Below are positions 16,826-25,923 of a stretch of DNA of 64,000 bases, piece after piece. The position numbers and the translations under genes are program-made. This DNA comes from Chitinophagales bacterium. Its GTDB lineage: Bacteria; Bacteroidota; Bacteroidia; Chitinophagales; Saprospiraceae. The notes beneath the pieces were generated by a model. The model was not told where the DNA came from. It saw only the letters and a program-made list of their open reading frames with translations, and did no database searches. The first letter of the stretch is position 1. Every line of letters begins with the position of its first letter. The stretch lies in NCBI GenBank assembly GCA_013299105.1, contig JAAFJY010000040.1, forward strand, positions 1 through 64,000, given 5' to 3'.

Positions 16826-17473
16826 ATGCTACTCAACATCGAAAACTTCAGAGAAGACTACCGCAGCAGGACCCTGGAAATGGAAAATACTTTTCCCGAT
16901 CCCTTCCAGCAATTTGCCTTGTGGATGGAAGAGACCGTTGCCGCCAAAATCCTGGAACCCAATGCCATGACCCTCTCTACGGTCAGCAGCCTGGGTCGCC
17001 CCAGTGCCCGCATTGTGTTGTTGAAAGGTTTGCAGGATGGTGCATTCGTTTTTTACACCAATTATGGCAGCCAAAAAGCCCAAGACCTGGCTGTACATCC
17101 CTTCGCAGCATTGACTTTTTTGTGGAAAGAAGTCGAAAGACAAGTCAGGATTGAAGGCAAGATTGAAAAAGTGAGTGCAGAAGAATCTACCCGTTATTTC
17201 CAAAGTCGCCCCAAAGGCAGCCAAATTGGGGCCTGGGCTTCGCCCCAAAGCCAGGTCATTCCCGACCGACAGGTATTGGAAGAAGCGGTGCAAAAGCTCG
17301 AAACAACTTACCAACACGAAGATATTTTGCCCTTGCCGCCCAACTGGGGTGGTTATGCGCTGATTCCCGATCTGGTCGAGTTTTGGCAAGGGCGCAGTAG
17401 CCGTTTGCACGATCGAATCCGCTATCGCCTGGGGGGGAATGGGGAGTGGGTGCGCGAAAGATTGGCACCTTAA
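16826..17473 (+). CDS. pdxH: Pyridoxamine 5'-phosphate oxidase
   Basis: About 215 residues, full length for PdxH. It oxidises pyridoxine/pyridoxamine 5'-phosphate to pyridoxal 5'-phosphate with FMN. Visible motifs are RPSARIVLLKG (FMN phosphate binding), FYTNYGSQKA, FLWKEVERQVRIEG and the C-terminal substrate region EFWQGRSSRLHDRIRY. ATG 16826 is preferred to the GTG at 16820. The stop codon lies inside a perfect heptamer array that begins one base earlier. Confidence 0.93.
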   Translation: MLLNIENFREDYRSRTLEMENTFPDPFQQFALWMEETVAAKILEPNAMTLSTVSSLGRPSARIVLLKGLQDGAFVFYTNYGSQKAQDLAVHPFAALTFLWKEVERQVRIEGKIEKVSAEESTRYFQSRPKGSQIGAWASPQSQVIPDRQVLEEAVQKLETTYQHEDILPLPPNWGGYALIPDLVEFWQGRSSRLHDRIRYRLGGNGEWVRERLAP

Positions 17474-17539
17474 TGGTTAATGGTTAATGGTTAATGGTTA
17501 ATGGTTAATGGTTAATGGTTAATGGTTAATGGTTAATGG
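17470..17539. repeat. Perfect tandem array, 10 x TTAATGG
   Basis: Ten uninterrupted copies of the heptamer span 70 bases. The pdxH stop TAA (17471-17473) is inside unit one. Because 7 is not a multiple of 3, TAA occurs in every forward frame within three units, and the complement CCATTAA gives the same on the other strand. Confidence 0.95.
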
Positions 17540-17769
17540 TTGTTTAATTAATTGATTATCAAATTTGTATAGTTTATTTATTTTCTGATTTTTTATGATG
17601 AGATGATTTTATTCAGAATTAAGCATCATATAATTTCCAGGTAAATTGAAAGTAAGTAAGGGACCTGCATATTTGTCCTGTGTTCAGCACGAATCAAAAA
17701 ATGTAAATTCATCATCGCAGGCTTATACCCCAGTTATCCGGTAGCGGCTCTGCACAAAACCTAAGCACC

Positions 17770-18231
17770 ATGGCAAATTTTGAAGTGACCATCAATCCTA
17801 CCACTTTGGCGGTATCTGGTTCCATGAAAATTCGCGAAAAGAAATCTACCGCAGACTACGATGAAGTTCCACTCGTAGTTGCACCCAACACCGATGGTCC
17901 GACCAACATGATCATCCAGCGCGACCAAGATTGGTTGGTGCGTTTCAACATCAACACCTCTGGCATTTTTACCAAATTTTTGAAAGGTGGCACCTGGAAA
18001 GTAAAAGTTTTGGTTGAAGGCCTGGGTGGAGCTACTGGCACCGCTGGCAACAGCTCCTTCGTTGACCCAGGCGCGGGCAGCAACACCATCGATGTAAGCT
18101 TTGCCAAAGGCAGCCTGGCACAAGGCTACTACCGCGTGGTTGGCCAACTGCGCTGGTACTTCCAAGATGGTACTGCTGGTCCAATCTTTGCGTTTGAAGA
18201 CCTGGGCATCATCTACATGTTCGAGGACTAA
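17770..18231 (+). CDS. Unknown beta-rich 153-residue protein
   Basis: I do not recognise the family. There is no signal peptide. Composition is rich in T, V and G, with alternating hydrophobic residues suggesting an all-beta fold (for example TWKVKVLVEGLGG, YYRVVGQLRWYFQDG). The gene has its own terminator directly downstream and a long upstream gap. High use of GGC/GCT/AAC/CTG-type codons suggests good expression. It is followed on the same strand by the DUF1508-like gene, but the terminator separates them. Confidence 0.6.
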   Translation: MANFEVTINPTTLAVSGSMKIREKKSTADYDEVPLVVAPNTDGPTNMIIQRDQDWLVRFNINTSGIFTKFLKGGTWKVKVLVEGLGGATGTAGNSSFVDPGAGSNTIDVSFAKGSLAQGYYRVVGQLRWYFQDGTAGPIFAFEDLGIIYMFED

Positions 18232-18254
18232 TCACTGGGCTTTTATATCGCTCG

Positions 18255-18302
18255 AAGGGGGAGTTTTGACTCAGCAGATTGGAGTTAAAGCTCCCCTTTT
18301 TT
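18255..18302 (+). terminator. Rho-independent terminator after the 153-residue gene
   Basis: AAGGGGGAG...CTCCCCTT forms the stem, extended inward by TTTTGACTC / GAGTTAAA with one mismatch, around the loop AGCAGATTG. Six T follow immediately. It lies 24 bases after the stop at 18231. Confidence 0.85.
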
Positions 18303-18349
18303 GTTCACCTGAAGATGTTTTTGACATCTTTTCAATAAAAACCTCAGTC

Positions 18350-19354
18350 ATGTCCAATCTAAAAGACCAATACAAACTCGATCAAGCTTCCAGCAATGGA
18401 TCAGTTGGATTTGAGGCGTTCAAAAATGAAGAAGACAAGCTGCATTATTTTCATTTCAACGATGAACATGGGGTGGCTATGCTTTTCAGCCAGGGGTACC
18501 AAACTGCCAAAAGTCGAGACCTTTGTATCGTTTCGCTGCGCAAAAATGTAGAACGGGCAGAAAAGCGCCAAGCCAAACAGCATCACTATTTTGTGATCTT
18601 GGCCGCCAATAAACAGGAAATTGGGCGCAGTAAAAACTTTCCCTCTGGGTCAGAAATGGAAAAGGGATTGGCTCATTTTCATGCCTTGATGGCCGAACAT
18701 GGCGGCATCCCAGCAGCAGGGCCAAGTCTTGCCAAAGCCAAATCAGAGGAATCAAGAAAATTAGCCTCTCCTGCTAGCAAACGCTACCACTTCACCCTCG
18801 AATGGCAAGAGCGAGGGGATGATGAAGCCATGCTAGGATTGATTTCTTATCCTTTGGAGCAGCAAACCGTAAGTTTCAGCGGCTTGGATTTTGCGGCCAT
18901 CGAAGCATTCACCAAGGGGTTTTTACCCGGAGACAATCAAGCACCTGCGCAAGAGAAAAGCACTTTTGGCAGCAAAAAGAAACCTGCCGTAGTTCCCTCA
19001 ACAGTAGAAATCCAAAGGCATGATTTGGAAATCCAAGACAAAGGCCAAAGCACTGCTAAAAACCTCGTGGCCTTGCTTGATACCCTGGCTGTTCAGATTG
19101 TGCTGAAGCCTCAACCCAGGGAAAATGAACCTTTTACCCTGAGTTTGAGCGCTCGGAATTTTGATACCAACGAATCGATCAACCTTTTTCAGATCAGCAG
19201 TCTAGTAGGCAAGGATGGAAAAATTGAGGTACACTTACCAACAGAGTCCATTCCAGACGGTGATTTTTTGCTCCATTCAAAAGTCGATTTGATGGGCGAA
19301 ACAACTGCAATCAACAGCAGCTATGGCTCCAAAGCGGTGAGTTTTTACCGATGA
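18350..19354 (+). CDS. YegP-like (DUF1508) domain protein with unknown C-terminus
   Basis: 334 residues from ATG 18350; the longer ORF overlaps the previous gene and its terminator and is rejected. Residues ~20-115 contain two YegP/DUF1508-like units: HYFHFNDEHGVAMLFSQGY and HYFVILAANKQEIGRSKNF. The motif normally ends NGI and here is degenerate. After a Lys/Ser/Pro linker, the C-terminal half (about 220-334) is beta-rich and unrecognised. No signal peptide, so probably cytoplasmic. Role unknown. Confidence 0.65.
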   Translation: MSNLKDQYKLDQASSNGSVGFEAFKNEEDKLHYFHFNDEHGVAMLFSQGYQTAKSRDLCIVSLRKNVERAEKRQAKQHHYFVILAANKQEIGRSKNFPSGSEMEKGLAHFHALMAEHGGIPAAGPSLAKAKSEESRKLASPASKRYHFTLEWQERGDDEAMLGLISYPLEQQTVSFSGLDFAAIEAFTKGFLPGDNQAPAQEKSTFGSKKKPAVVPSTVEIQRHDLEIQDKGQSTAKNLVALLDTLAVQIVLKPQPRENEPFTLSLSARNFDTNESINLFQISSLVGKDGKIEVHLPTESIPDGDFLLHSKVDLMGETTAINSSYGSKAVSFYR

Positions 19355-19426
19355 GACCTGTGGAAAGAGGGTTGAGCAAAATGTCCAATCCTCTTTTCTA
19401 CATCCAGTATTCTCCCTCCACTTTGA

Positions 19427-19651
19427 TCAGTTCAAATTTGTTTGTAGCTCAATCCCAACAGGAGCATATGCACCTCGGTGCAACACATCGGGATCGCCGC
19501 CAGTAGTTACCATTTCGTCGGTTTCTAGGTGGATGCGCCTTTCAAAATCGCATTCAGGGCAGGTAAAAACGATCCACTCGCCTTTTTGCTCGCCCTTGCA
19601 TTGGTGCTTGTCCAGAAATTCGTTGGGAATAATGTCCATTCGGTTTGCCAT
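19427..19651 (-). CDS. Small conserved-looking protein with a CPEC knuckle
   Basis: 74 residues, mostly hydrophilic. One half-zinc-finger is visible (TCPECDFERRIHLE), with another cysteine nearby (HQCKGEQ). It may bind one metal ion, possibly as a dimer. The start could also be the methionine at residue 5. It converges with the DUF1508-like gene. Function unknown. Confidence 0.55.
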   Translation of the reverse strand: MANRMDIIPNEFLDKHQCKGEQKGEWIVFTCPECDFERRIHLETDEMVTTGGDPDVLHRGAYAPVGIELQTNLN

Positions 19652-20173
19652 TGTTTATGATTTACAGTGAAACATCCATACGAAAGCAACAAATGTCAAT
19701 TTTTTCAATGTGCAAAGCAATGTATATTTGCCACATCATCATCGCCCCCCTGTTCTGGGGAAGGCATGAACAATGAATAACTGTTAACTTGTTGCAGTAA
19801 AATCCAGCCCAGGGTTAGCAGTACATTATGGTATTGAGGCCTTCGTGCCTCGTTAATTTTAAAACTAAAACCCACTACCGTGAAAATCCATTCATCCTCA
19901 GCCCAAGAGCGCAATCCCCTAATTTTCAATTGGTTTGCTTTTGACCTTAGTTCACCTTGAGAACGCACTAGAAAACACCCGCTGGCCTAATGGCTGGAGT
20001 GGGTGGAAACTTTATTCAGCAAGGTAATAAAAAGTAACTAGGCTAGACACCGTTTCTGTCTAAGCCTCTGACATTCTTTTTGTTGCTATACAAAAAATGC
20101 CCCAGATGGACCCACTCCTCGGTAGTGCGCTGAAAATCAAAGTTCTTTAGTACCGTAAAACAAACCTTAAACC
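19652..20173. other. Non-coding gap with possible regulatory elements
   Basis: No convincing gene. TATATTTG at 19723-19730 matches a TAnnTTTG -7 box on the plus strand but lacks a clear upstream TTTG at proper distance. A hairpin CACCC...GGGTG lies at about 19977-20007. An 87-codon minus-strand ORF (19705-19968) shows no recognisable features and is treated as chance. Confidence 0.4.
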
Positions 20174-21052
20174 ATGATTTTCAAAGACCAAAATGGCTCT
20201 GGAAATTTTAAAAATCTGATCCTGAGCCTTTTAGAAAAAGCCATGAAAATTGGCTTATTGCCTCAAGGCATGGAGCCCGGAGAACACCAGGATTTCCAAC
20301 GAAATGCTTTTGACATCAAAGCCCAATTGCTGGGTGAGTTCAAGGTTGAAATCAACCGAACCGAACTGAGCATATCTAGGAATCGACAAAAAGCGGTTTT
20401 GGCCTACCTTTTGCTGAATCGCGATCGAAAAATTGATCGACATACCCTAGCCAACAAGTTTTGGGGTGAAAATGAAACGGCGCTCAACAGCCTCAATGTC
20501 ATCATTTCACAGCTTCGTGATGCCTTTCGCAAAGCAATGCCCAGACACGAAGTCATCATGACCGATGGCTGCCTCTATTACTTAAATCCTGCTTTGAAAA
20601 TTGGGGTAGATGCCAACTTATTGGTAAAAAACTACCGCAATGGCAACGAGGCCGAAATTTGCAAACAACACGACAAAGCATTGTCTTACTACATGGGTGG
20701 TGCTTGCTTGTACAATGGATTTTTCCTGGAGAATTTGCCGCTTGAGGGCCTGGATTGGATCTATGGTGAGCGCGAACAGCTGCAACAAAAATGGTTGGTC
20801 ATGCTGGAACGCCTTTGCAGCCGCTTTTTTGAAGAGGAGAAACATGAATTTGTAGTTGAATTTGGCGAAAGAATCCTGGACATCGTACCCCATTTTGAAG
20901 CCATCCACGAGGTAATCATTCGCAGCCATTTGGCGATGGACCGAATCGACTATGCCAGGCACCAATACCAGTTTTACCTGTTCATCATGGAATCGCTCGA
21001 TATTCCCCCTTCAACCAGGATAGGAAATTTGCTCAATGACCGGGCAGCGTAA
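20174..21052 (+). CDS. BTAD-type (SARP/AfsR-like) transcriptional regulator
   Basis: 292 residues. Residues ~55-140 form an OmpR-like winged helix (LLGEFKVEINRTELSISRN, then SQLRDAF), and residues ~150-285 a helical bacterial transcriptional activation domain (ALSYYMGGACLYNGFFLENL ... RIDYARHQYQFYLFIMESL). This is the two-domain core of SARP-like activators. Unlike many Bacteroidota relatives it lacks a kinase, TPR or propeller sensor, so the signal input is unclear. It ends at a bidirectional terminator shared with the M20 gene. Confidence 0.75.
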   Translation: MIFKDQNGSGNFKNLILSLLEKAMKIGLLPQGMEPGEHQDFQRNAFDIKAQLLGEFKVEINRTELSISRNRQKAVLAYLLLNRDRKIDRHTLANKFWGENETALNSLNVIISQLRDAFRKAMPRHEVIMTDGCLYYLNPALKIGVDANLLVKNYRNGNEAEICKQHDKALSYYMGGACLYNGFFLENLPLEGLDWIYGEREQLQQKWLVMLERLCSRFFEEEKHEFVVEFGERILDIVPHFEAIHEVIIRSHLAMDRIDYARHQYQFYLFIMESLDIPPSTRIGNLLNDRAA

Positions 21053-21054
21053 AA

Positions 21055-21088
21055 ACTGCCCCATCCAAGCGCATTTGGATGGGGCAGT
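21055..21088. terminator. Bidirectional terminator between convergent genes
   Basis: ACTGCCCCATCCAA and TTGGATGGGGCAGT form a perfect 14-bp stem with loop GCGCAT. An A-run lies on the left and CCTTTTC on the right, so it can serve both the BTAD regulator (plus) and the M20 gene (minus). Confidence 0.92.
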
Positions 21089-21093
21089 CCTTT

Positions 21094-22680
21094 TCACTTT
21101 TTCACCGTAGGGTACTTTACCCCCAATTGCTCCAAATAAGAGCCATATTTGGCCTCATCGTAGTAGAATTTCTGCAATTTAGGCCGAAACTCTTCCATGA
21201 TATCGGTATTCAGGTAGATCGCGGGCTTGTCCGTTGGGTTCACCATCGGCTTGTACTGCTGCTTCATGCCTTGTTCCGTACGGAAGTATTCCCAAGCTTT
21301 AGTGATCAATTCGGGCTTCAGGAAGAGGTCCAAAAGCGTCATTGCCTCGGCTTTGGCACCAGCCACGACCCCTTTGTGGGCAATCGGCGTAGCCATCGAG
21401 ACCGCATTGGCCCAGTGGTGCCCCGGTAGGCCCGGAATATTGGATGGAAAACCCAAAGTGATGGTGGGCAGTTTCCAGGAGATGTCGCCAATGTCATCAG
21501 AACCACCACTGACAAAGCTGGTAGCGGGGCGCTCCAGTGAATCCAATTTCATCGCCAGCCCGCTGCTATCCCTTGGCGATTTTACTTCTTTTTGAATGGC
21601 CTTGGCCAAAGTTTGATCGGCTTCGCTCCAGGTGGGTAAGCCAACAGTGCGGATATTTTGGTACATGGTTTCGGCCAAAACTTTATTGAAATGCCGAGGC
21701 CAGGCCGAGCCTAAAACCTTTGAACTAAGCTTGGTGTCAGTCATCATCGCAGCTCCCTGGGCAATTTTATTGGCTTTTTCGTACAAATTCATGATCTGTG
21801 GATAGGTCACGTGCCGAAAGTAAAACCAAATCGAAGCTTTGGAAGGCACCACATTGGGCTGGTCGCCACCATTTTTGATCACGTGATGCGAGCGTTGCAG
21901 GGGATCCAAGTGCTCGCGCCCATATTGCCAACCTATGCTCATCAGTTCCACCGCGTCCAAGGCGCTGCGGCCACGCCAAGGGGCCATTGCAGCATGGGCG
22001 GCTTCGCCTTCAAATTCGTATTCAACCGACACCAGACCAGTACCCGGTGCCTGGCCATAAGACACCGAAAGGTTATTGGCCACGTGGGTGAAAATGCAGA
22101 GGTCGAAATTATCGAAGTAACCATCGCGGGTGTAAAAAGCCTTGGTCCCCACCAACTCTTCGGCTACACCTGGCCACAACACCAAAGTGCCTGGAATTTT
22201 CTCGCGGATCATGATCTCCTTCATGGTCAAGGCTGCCAGGATATTGAGCGGAATACCGGAGTTGTGCCCTTCGCCATGCCCTGGTGCTCCCTCCACAATG
22301 GGGTCATGATAAGCCACTCCCGGTTTTTGCGAAGCTTTGGGAATGCAGTCCAAGTCACTGCCCAATGCAATCACGGGTTTTCCACTGCCCCATCGCGCCA
22401 TCCAGGCGGTAGGCACCCCTGAGATGCCGTTTTCGATGGTAAAACCATTGTCTTTGAGGATGCCAGTGAGGTATTTGGAGGTTTCTACTTCCTGAAAACC
22501 CAACTCCGCAAAACTGAAAACCTTGTCGACCATCACCTGGGCCTGCTTGGCCCTGGCCTGGATTTTGTCGGCGATTTCTTTTTTCAAAGCCTGGATTTTG
22601 GCTTCCGAAAACTGTGGCGCTTGCGCTTGCAAACTCAAATGGATAAAGACCAAAAGGCCCAAAAGACATCGTTTTTTCAT
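21094..22680 (-). CDS. M20D-family amidohydrolase, secreted (AbgB-like)
   Basis: 528 residues with a signal peptide (MKKRCLLGLLVFIHLSLQAQ). Features of M20 zinc amidohydrolases of the AbgB type are ALGSDLDCIPKAS, GHGEGHNSGIP, VAEELVGTKAFY and EGEAAHAAMAPWRGRSALDA (dimerisation-domain start), plus GFPSNIPGLPGHHWANA near the C-terminus. Such enzymes hydrolyse N-acyl or p-aminobenzoyl-glutamate-like amides. Export to the periplasm suggests scavenging. The gene stands alone and ends at the shared terminator. Confidence 0.85.
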   Translation of the reverse strand: MKKRCLLGLLVFIHLSLQAQAPQFSEAKIQALKKEIADKIQARAKQAQVMVDKVFSFAELGFQEVETSKYLTGILKDNGFTIENGISGVPTAWMARWGSGKPVIALGSDLDCIPKASQKPGVAYHDPIVEGAPGHGEGHNSGIPLNILAALTMKEIMIREKIPGTLVLWPGVAEELVGTKAFYTRDGYFDNFDLCIFTHVANNLSVSYGQAPGTGLVSVEYEFEGEAAHAAMAPWRGRSALDAVELMSIGWQYGREHLDPLQRSHHVIKNGGDQPNVVPSKASIWFYFRHVTYPQIMNLYEKANKIAQGAAMMTDTKLSSKVLGSAWPRHFNKVLAETMYQNIRTVGLPTWSEADQTLAKAIQKEVKSPRDSSGLAMKLDSLERPATSFVSGGSDDIGDISWKLPTITLGFPSNIPGLPGHHWANAVSMATPIAHKGVVAGAKAEAMTLLDLFLKPELITKAWEYFRTEQGMKQQYKPMVNPTDKPAIYLNTDIMEEFRPKLQKFYYDEAKYGSYLEQLGVKYPTVKK

Positions 22681-22950
22681 ACTTACCTTAGGTTTGAATT
22701 CCTAAAATCTGAAAAAAACTGGAATCTCAAGGAAAAAATCGCCGGATGACCATGCTTGACGAGTTTTCAGCAGCAATCTTGTAATATCGAAAAGTTAAAT
22801 CCGGGGTTTTAAATGCATTCCCCCCAACGGATTCATACAAATAGCTGTCTAAATCAAAGAGCTGTGTTTTACAGCAAAAACCCACATTTATCAACTGGGG
22901 TAAGTTGGCCTGGTTTTTACCAATCCTTTACCCCTTAAAACTCCGGTCCC

Positions 22951-23364
22951 ATGACCAAAATAGCGCAGTTATGCATGGCCCTTTGCCTGATTGTCAGCAT
23001 TTGGGCTTGTGAAGGCAACGATGATCCCCAAGCCCAAAACCAATTGGTCGGCAAGTGGAAACTAGAAAAGATCAGCGGCGGCATCATTGGTTCTGGCTAC
23101 AAAGCCAATTGGAACAGCATTGATGTCAAAAATGACCTGACTTACCGTCGATTCAACGGCGACACTTTGAAGTTTTCCAGCACTTACAAATTCCAAACCA
23201 AAGATGGCAAAGAAGAAGTGATCTTTGCTGAAAAACCAGGTGACAAAATCAACCAGATTTTCGAAAGCCAGCACAAGCGCTTCAAATTGGAAAAAGGGCG
23301 CTTGATCCTGGAAGACCCTTGCTGCGATTTGTACCTTTATGAATTCAGCAAAGTGAGCAATTAA
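22951..23364 (+). CDS. Lipocalin-like lipoprotein
   Basis: 137 residues. The signal peptide ends in the lipobox IWAC (Cys20), followed by a short acidic linker. NQLVGKWKLEKISGG is the typical opening of the lipocalin-like domains common in Bacteroidota lipoproteins, and CCDLYLYEF near the end completes a small barrel. Ligand unknown. The following GH20 gene starts 134 bases later on the same strand. Confidence 0.7.
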   Translation: MTKIAQLCMALCLIVSIWACEGNDDPQAQNQLVGKWKLEKISGGIIGSGYKANWNSIDVKNDLTYRRFNGDTLKFSSTYKFQTKDGKEEVIFAEKPGDKINQIFESQHKRFKLEKGRLILEDPCCDLYLYEFSKVSN

Positions 23365-23498
23365 TCCCATTGCAATCCGACGTCAAAGCCGTCTTCAGTG
23401 CCAACTGGGGGCGGTTTTGTGTTTTTGAAAGGTCCCTATTGAATGCACGATGCAAACTTTGCGTATCTTTCAACCCAACTTTTTCAATTCCAATACAC

Positions 23499-25415
23499 AT
23501 GAGACTCATATTTTTGATCGCAATGGGATTGCTTTGGCAGGCTGGATTTGGCCAAAACAAGCTCAACCTCATTCCAGAACCGCAAAATGTACAAGTGTTG
23601 AGCGGTGGGTTTACCCTGGCTGCTACCACCAGCATCGTGGCGGCCAATGCCGATTTGCAAAAAACCGCCCAACAACTGGCCGAAATGCTACGGCCAGCCA
23701 CGGGATTCAAACTGCCCGTAGTACAAGGTGCCGCCAGCAAGTACCCTAAAAGCATTGCCTTGAGCACCAATCCAAGCTTGCAAAACACTTTGGGTAGCGA
23801 AGGCTACACCCTGGATGTGACTGCCAATAGGGTCAGCATCGTAGGCAGCAGCGCAGCGGGAGTTTTTTATGGGGCACAAACCCTGATGCAGCTTTTCCCT
23901 GCCGAAATTGAAAGCAAAACGCTGGTCAAACCAAGCAAGCCCTGGGTAGCTACCGCTGTGAAAATCAGCGATGCCCCACGCTTCGCCTGGCGGGGCATGA
24001 TGCTGGATGTCAGCCGCCATTTTTTCAAAAAAGAAGACGTCAAGTTGTTCATTGACCAAATGGTGCGCTACAAATACAACACCCTGCACTGGCACCTCAC
24101 CGATGACAATGGCTGGCGGGTAGAGATCAAATCCTACCCCAACCTCACCAAGGAAGGCGCTTGCCGGGTGCCACGCTTGGGTACCTGGAATCAATACGAA
24201 GCCCCCAAACCCGGCGAAGCCGCTACCGATTGTGGTTTTTACACCCAAGATGAAATACGCGAGATCGTGCAGTATGCTGCTGATCGTCACGTCAGCATCC
24301 TGCCCGAAATTGACGTGCCTGGCCACAGCATGGCGGCCAATGCCTCCTACCCCGAACTCTGCGTTACCAAAGATGAAAGCCTTACCGTAAGCCCTGGAAA
24401 TCGTTTTTCAGAATGGTTTGGCAATGGCAAGTTTAAAATGAACGTGGACAATTCGCTCAATCCCAGTAGCGAAAAGGTGTATGAGTTTTTGGACAAGGTT
24501 TTTGGCGAAATTGCCAGCTTGTTTCCACACCCTTTCATCCACATGGGAGGTGATGAGTGCTATCATGGCTATTGGGAAAAAGACCCCGGCTGTCAGGCTT
24601 TCATGAAGGCCAATAGCATTCCCAATGTGGAAGCTTTGCAATCTTACTTTGTACGCAGGGTTGAAAAAATCATCTCCTCCAAAGGCAAAAAAATGATTGG
24701 TTGGGATGAGATTTTGGAGGGGGGCGAACTACCCAAATCGGCATCGGTGATGAGCTGGCGCGGTACCAAAGGTGGCATCGAAGCCGCCAAAATGGGCCAT
24801 ACGGTGGTGATGACCCCCAGTTCAAATTGCTACCTGGACCTCTACCAGGGCGACCGTGAAACCGAACCGCCTACTTATGGTTTCGTGCGCATGAGGGGGG
24901 TCTACAATTATGAGCCTGTACCCGATGGCATCGAGCCCAAGTACATCCTTGGTGGTCAGGGCAATGTATGGACCGAACACATCGGCCACATGCGGCAGGC
25001 GCAGTACATGATTTGGCCAAGGGGCTGGGCTTTGGCCGAGGTGTTTTGGTCGCCCAAAGAGAAGAAAAACTGGGAAAAATTCATCCCCAAAGTTGAGCAG
25101 CACTTCGCCCGCTACGATCAAGCGCAACTCAATTATGCCAAAGCCATGTACGAAGCCGTCATCACCACTGACACAGTAGGTGGGAAATTGATGGTGACGA
25201 TTGGCTCAGAAGTGCCTGGCACCAAGATTTATTACTCAATGGACAACTCGGTGCCCGACAACTACAGCACGCCTTATGAAGCACCTTTTGTGGTGCCCAA
25301 AGGGCCAATTACGCTGAAAGTGGTCACTTACCTCAATGGCAAAGCTTCGGGCCGCACGATCATGATTCCAAGGGATCGCCTGGTTTCGAGGGCGGGGTAC
25401 AAGCCGCCGTATTGA
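23499..25415 (+). CDS. GH20 beta-N-acetylhexosaminidase
   Basis: 638 residues from ATG 23499, which gives a signal peptide (MRLIFLIAMGLLWQAGFGQ); the upstream in-frame Met at 23370 lacks one. Domains are the GH20b N-terminal alpha/beta region, a TIM barrel with substrate residues (RGMMLDVSRHFF, LHWHLTDDNGWR) and the catalytic pair D352-E353 in HMGGDECYHG. The C-terminal beta domain (IYYSMDNSVP...YEAPFVV) is chitobiase-like. It removes terminal GlcNAc or GalNAc from glycans in the periplasm or outside the cell. A terminator follows the stop. Confidence 0.93.
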   Translation: MRLIFLIAMGLLWQAGFGQNKLNLIPEPQNVQVLSGGFTLAATTSIVAANADLQKTAQQLAEMLRPATGFKLPVVQGAASKYPKSIALSTNPSLQNTLGSEGYTLDVTANRVSIVGSSAAGVFYGAQTLMQLFPAEIESKTLVKPSKPWVATAVKISDAPRFAWRGMMLDVSRHFFKKEDVKLFIDQMVRYKYNTLHWHLTDDNGWRVEIKSYPNLTKEGACRVPRLGTWNQYEAPKPGEAATDCGFYTQDEIREIVQYAADRHVSILPEIDVPGHSMAANASYPELCVTKDESLTVSPGNRFSEWFGNGKFKMNVDNSLNPSSEKVYEFLDKVFGEIASLFPHPFIHMGGDECYHGYWEKDPGCQAFMKANSIPNVEALQSYFVRRVEKIISSKGKKMIGWDEILEGGELPKSASVMSWRGTKGGIEAAKMGHTVVMTPSSNCYLDLYQGDRETEPPTYGFVRMRGVYNYEPVPDGIEPKYILGGQGNVWTEHIGHMRQAQYMIWPRGWALAEVFWSPKEKKNWEKFIPKVEQHFARYDQAQLNYAKAMYEAVITTDTVGGKLMVTIGSEVPGTKIYYSMDNSVPDNYSTPYEAPFVVPKGPITLKVVTYLNGKASGRTIMIPRDRLVSRAGYKPPY

Positions 25416-25429
25416 TGACGCGAAAAAAC

Positions 25430-25457
25430 AAAAGGGGTGCAGAGACGTGCCCCTTTT
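25430..25457 (+). terminator. Terminator after the GH20 gene
   Basis: AAAAGGGG pairs with CCCCTTTT around a 12-base loop and continues into a T-run. It lies 15 bases past the stop codon. Confidence 0.75.
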
Positions 25458-25679
25458 TCGTTACTTTTTTACGCTCCCTTGATCAAACCCAAACCACAAA
25501 AATTCTTTTCCCTTTCCAGTCTATCGCCTAGCTTTTCCACTGGTTTTGTTCCCTGTGGTCAAAAGCCAATAAAGCGCCTTCATTTAAACCCACCCGATTG
25601 AGGTAGTCCACCAACTGGTTCAAGAATAAAGCAGATCAAACAAAGGTTTTGTTACCACTTATACTGAACCACAAAGGGT

Positions 25680-25824
25680 ATTGTGCAAAAGCGTTTTTTT
25701 GAAACACAAAAGGAATCAAAAGAAACAAAAGTGCCAAAAGTGCCCGCCCTCGGCTAGACCATGCTATCCCAAGACACGGCAGAGTGGTCTTTTATTGGAT
25801 TTCTTTTTTGTGGCTTTGCACAAT
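25680..25824 (+). repeat. MITE-like intergenic element, copy 1
   Basis: Terminal inverted repeats ATTGTGCAAA (25680-25689) and TTTGCACAAT (25815-25824) enclose about 145 bases, including TTTTTTTGAAACACAAAAGG and TTTTGTGGCTTTGCACAA. The same ordered blocks occur inverted at 59683-59802. No coding capacity. The rest of the 25458-25866 gap shows no gene. Confidence 0.65.
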
Positions 25825-25866
25825 ACCTAAAGTGGGCAAGCATAACGATCTCCCTCGATCAACAAC

Positions 25867-25901
25867 AAAACGGGCTTCAGCACTACACCGAAACCCGTTT
25901 T
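25867..25901 (-). terminator. Terminator of yidC
   Basis: AAAACGGGCTTC and GAAACCCGTTTT pair with one mismatch, 23 bases past the yidC stop. The T-run lies on the correct side for minus-strand transcription. Confidence 0.75.
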
Positions 25902-25923
25902 GAATATCATTTGCTGGAAGAAA

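Noticed and set aside
18101-18349. Longer start for the DUF1508-like gene
   Set aside because: The extension overlaps the previous gene and its terminator; ATG 18350 is preferred.
19705-19968. 87-codon minus-strand ORF
   Set aside because: No recognisable motif, unusual composition, and an isolated position in non-coding DNA.
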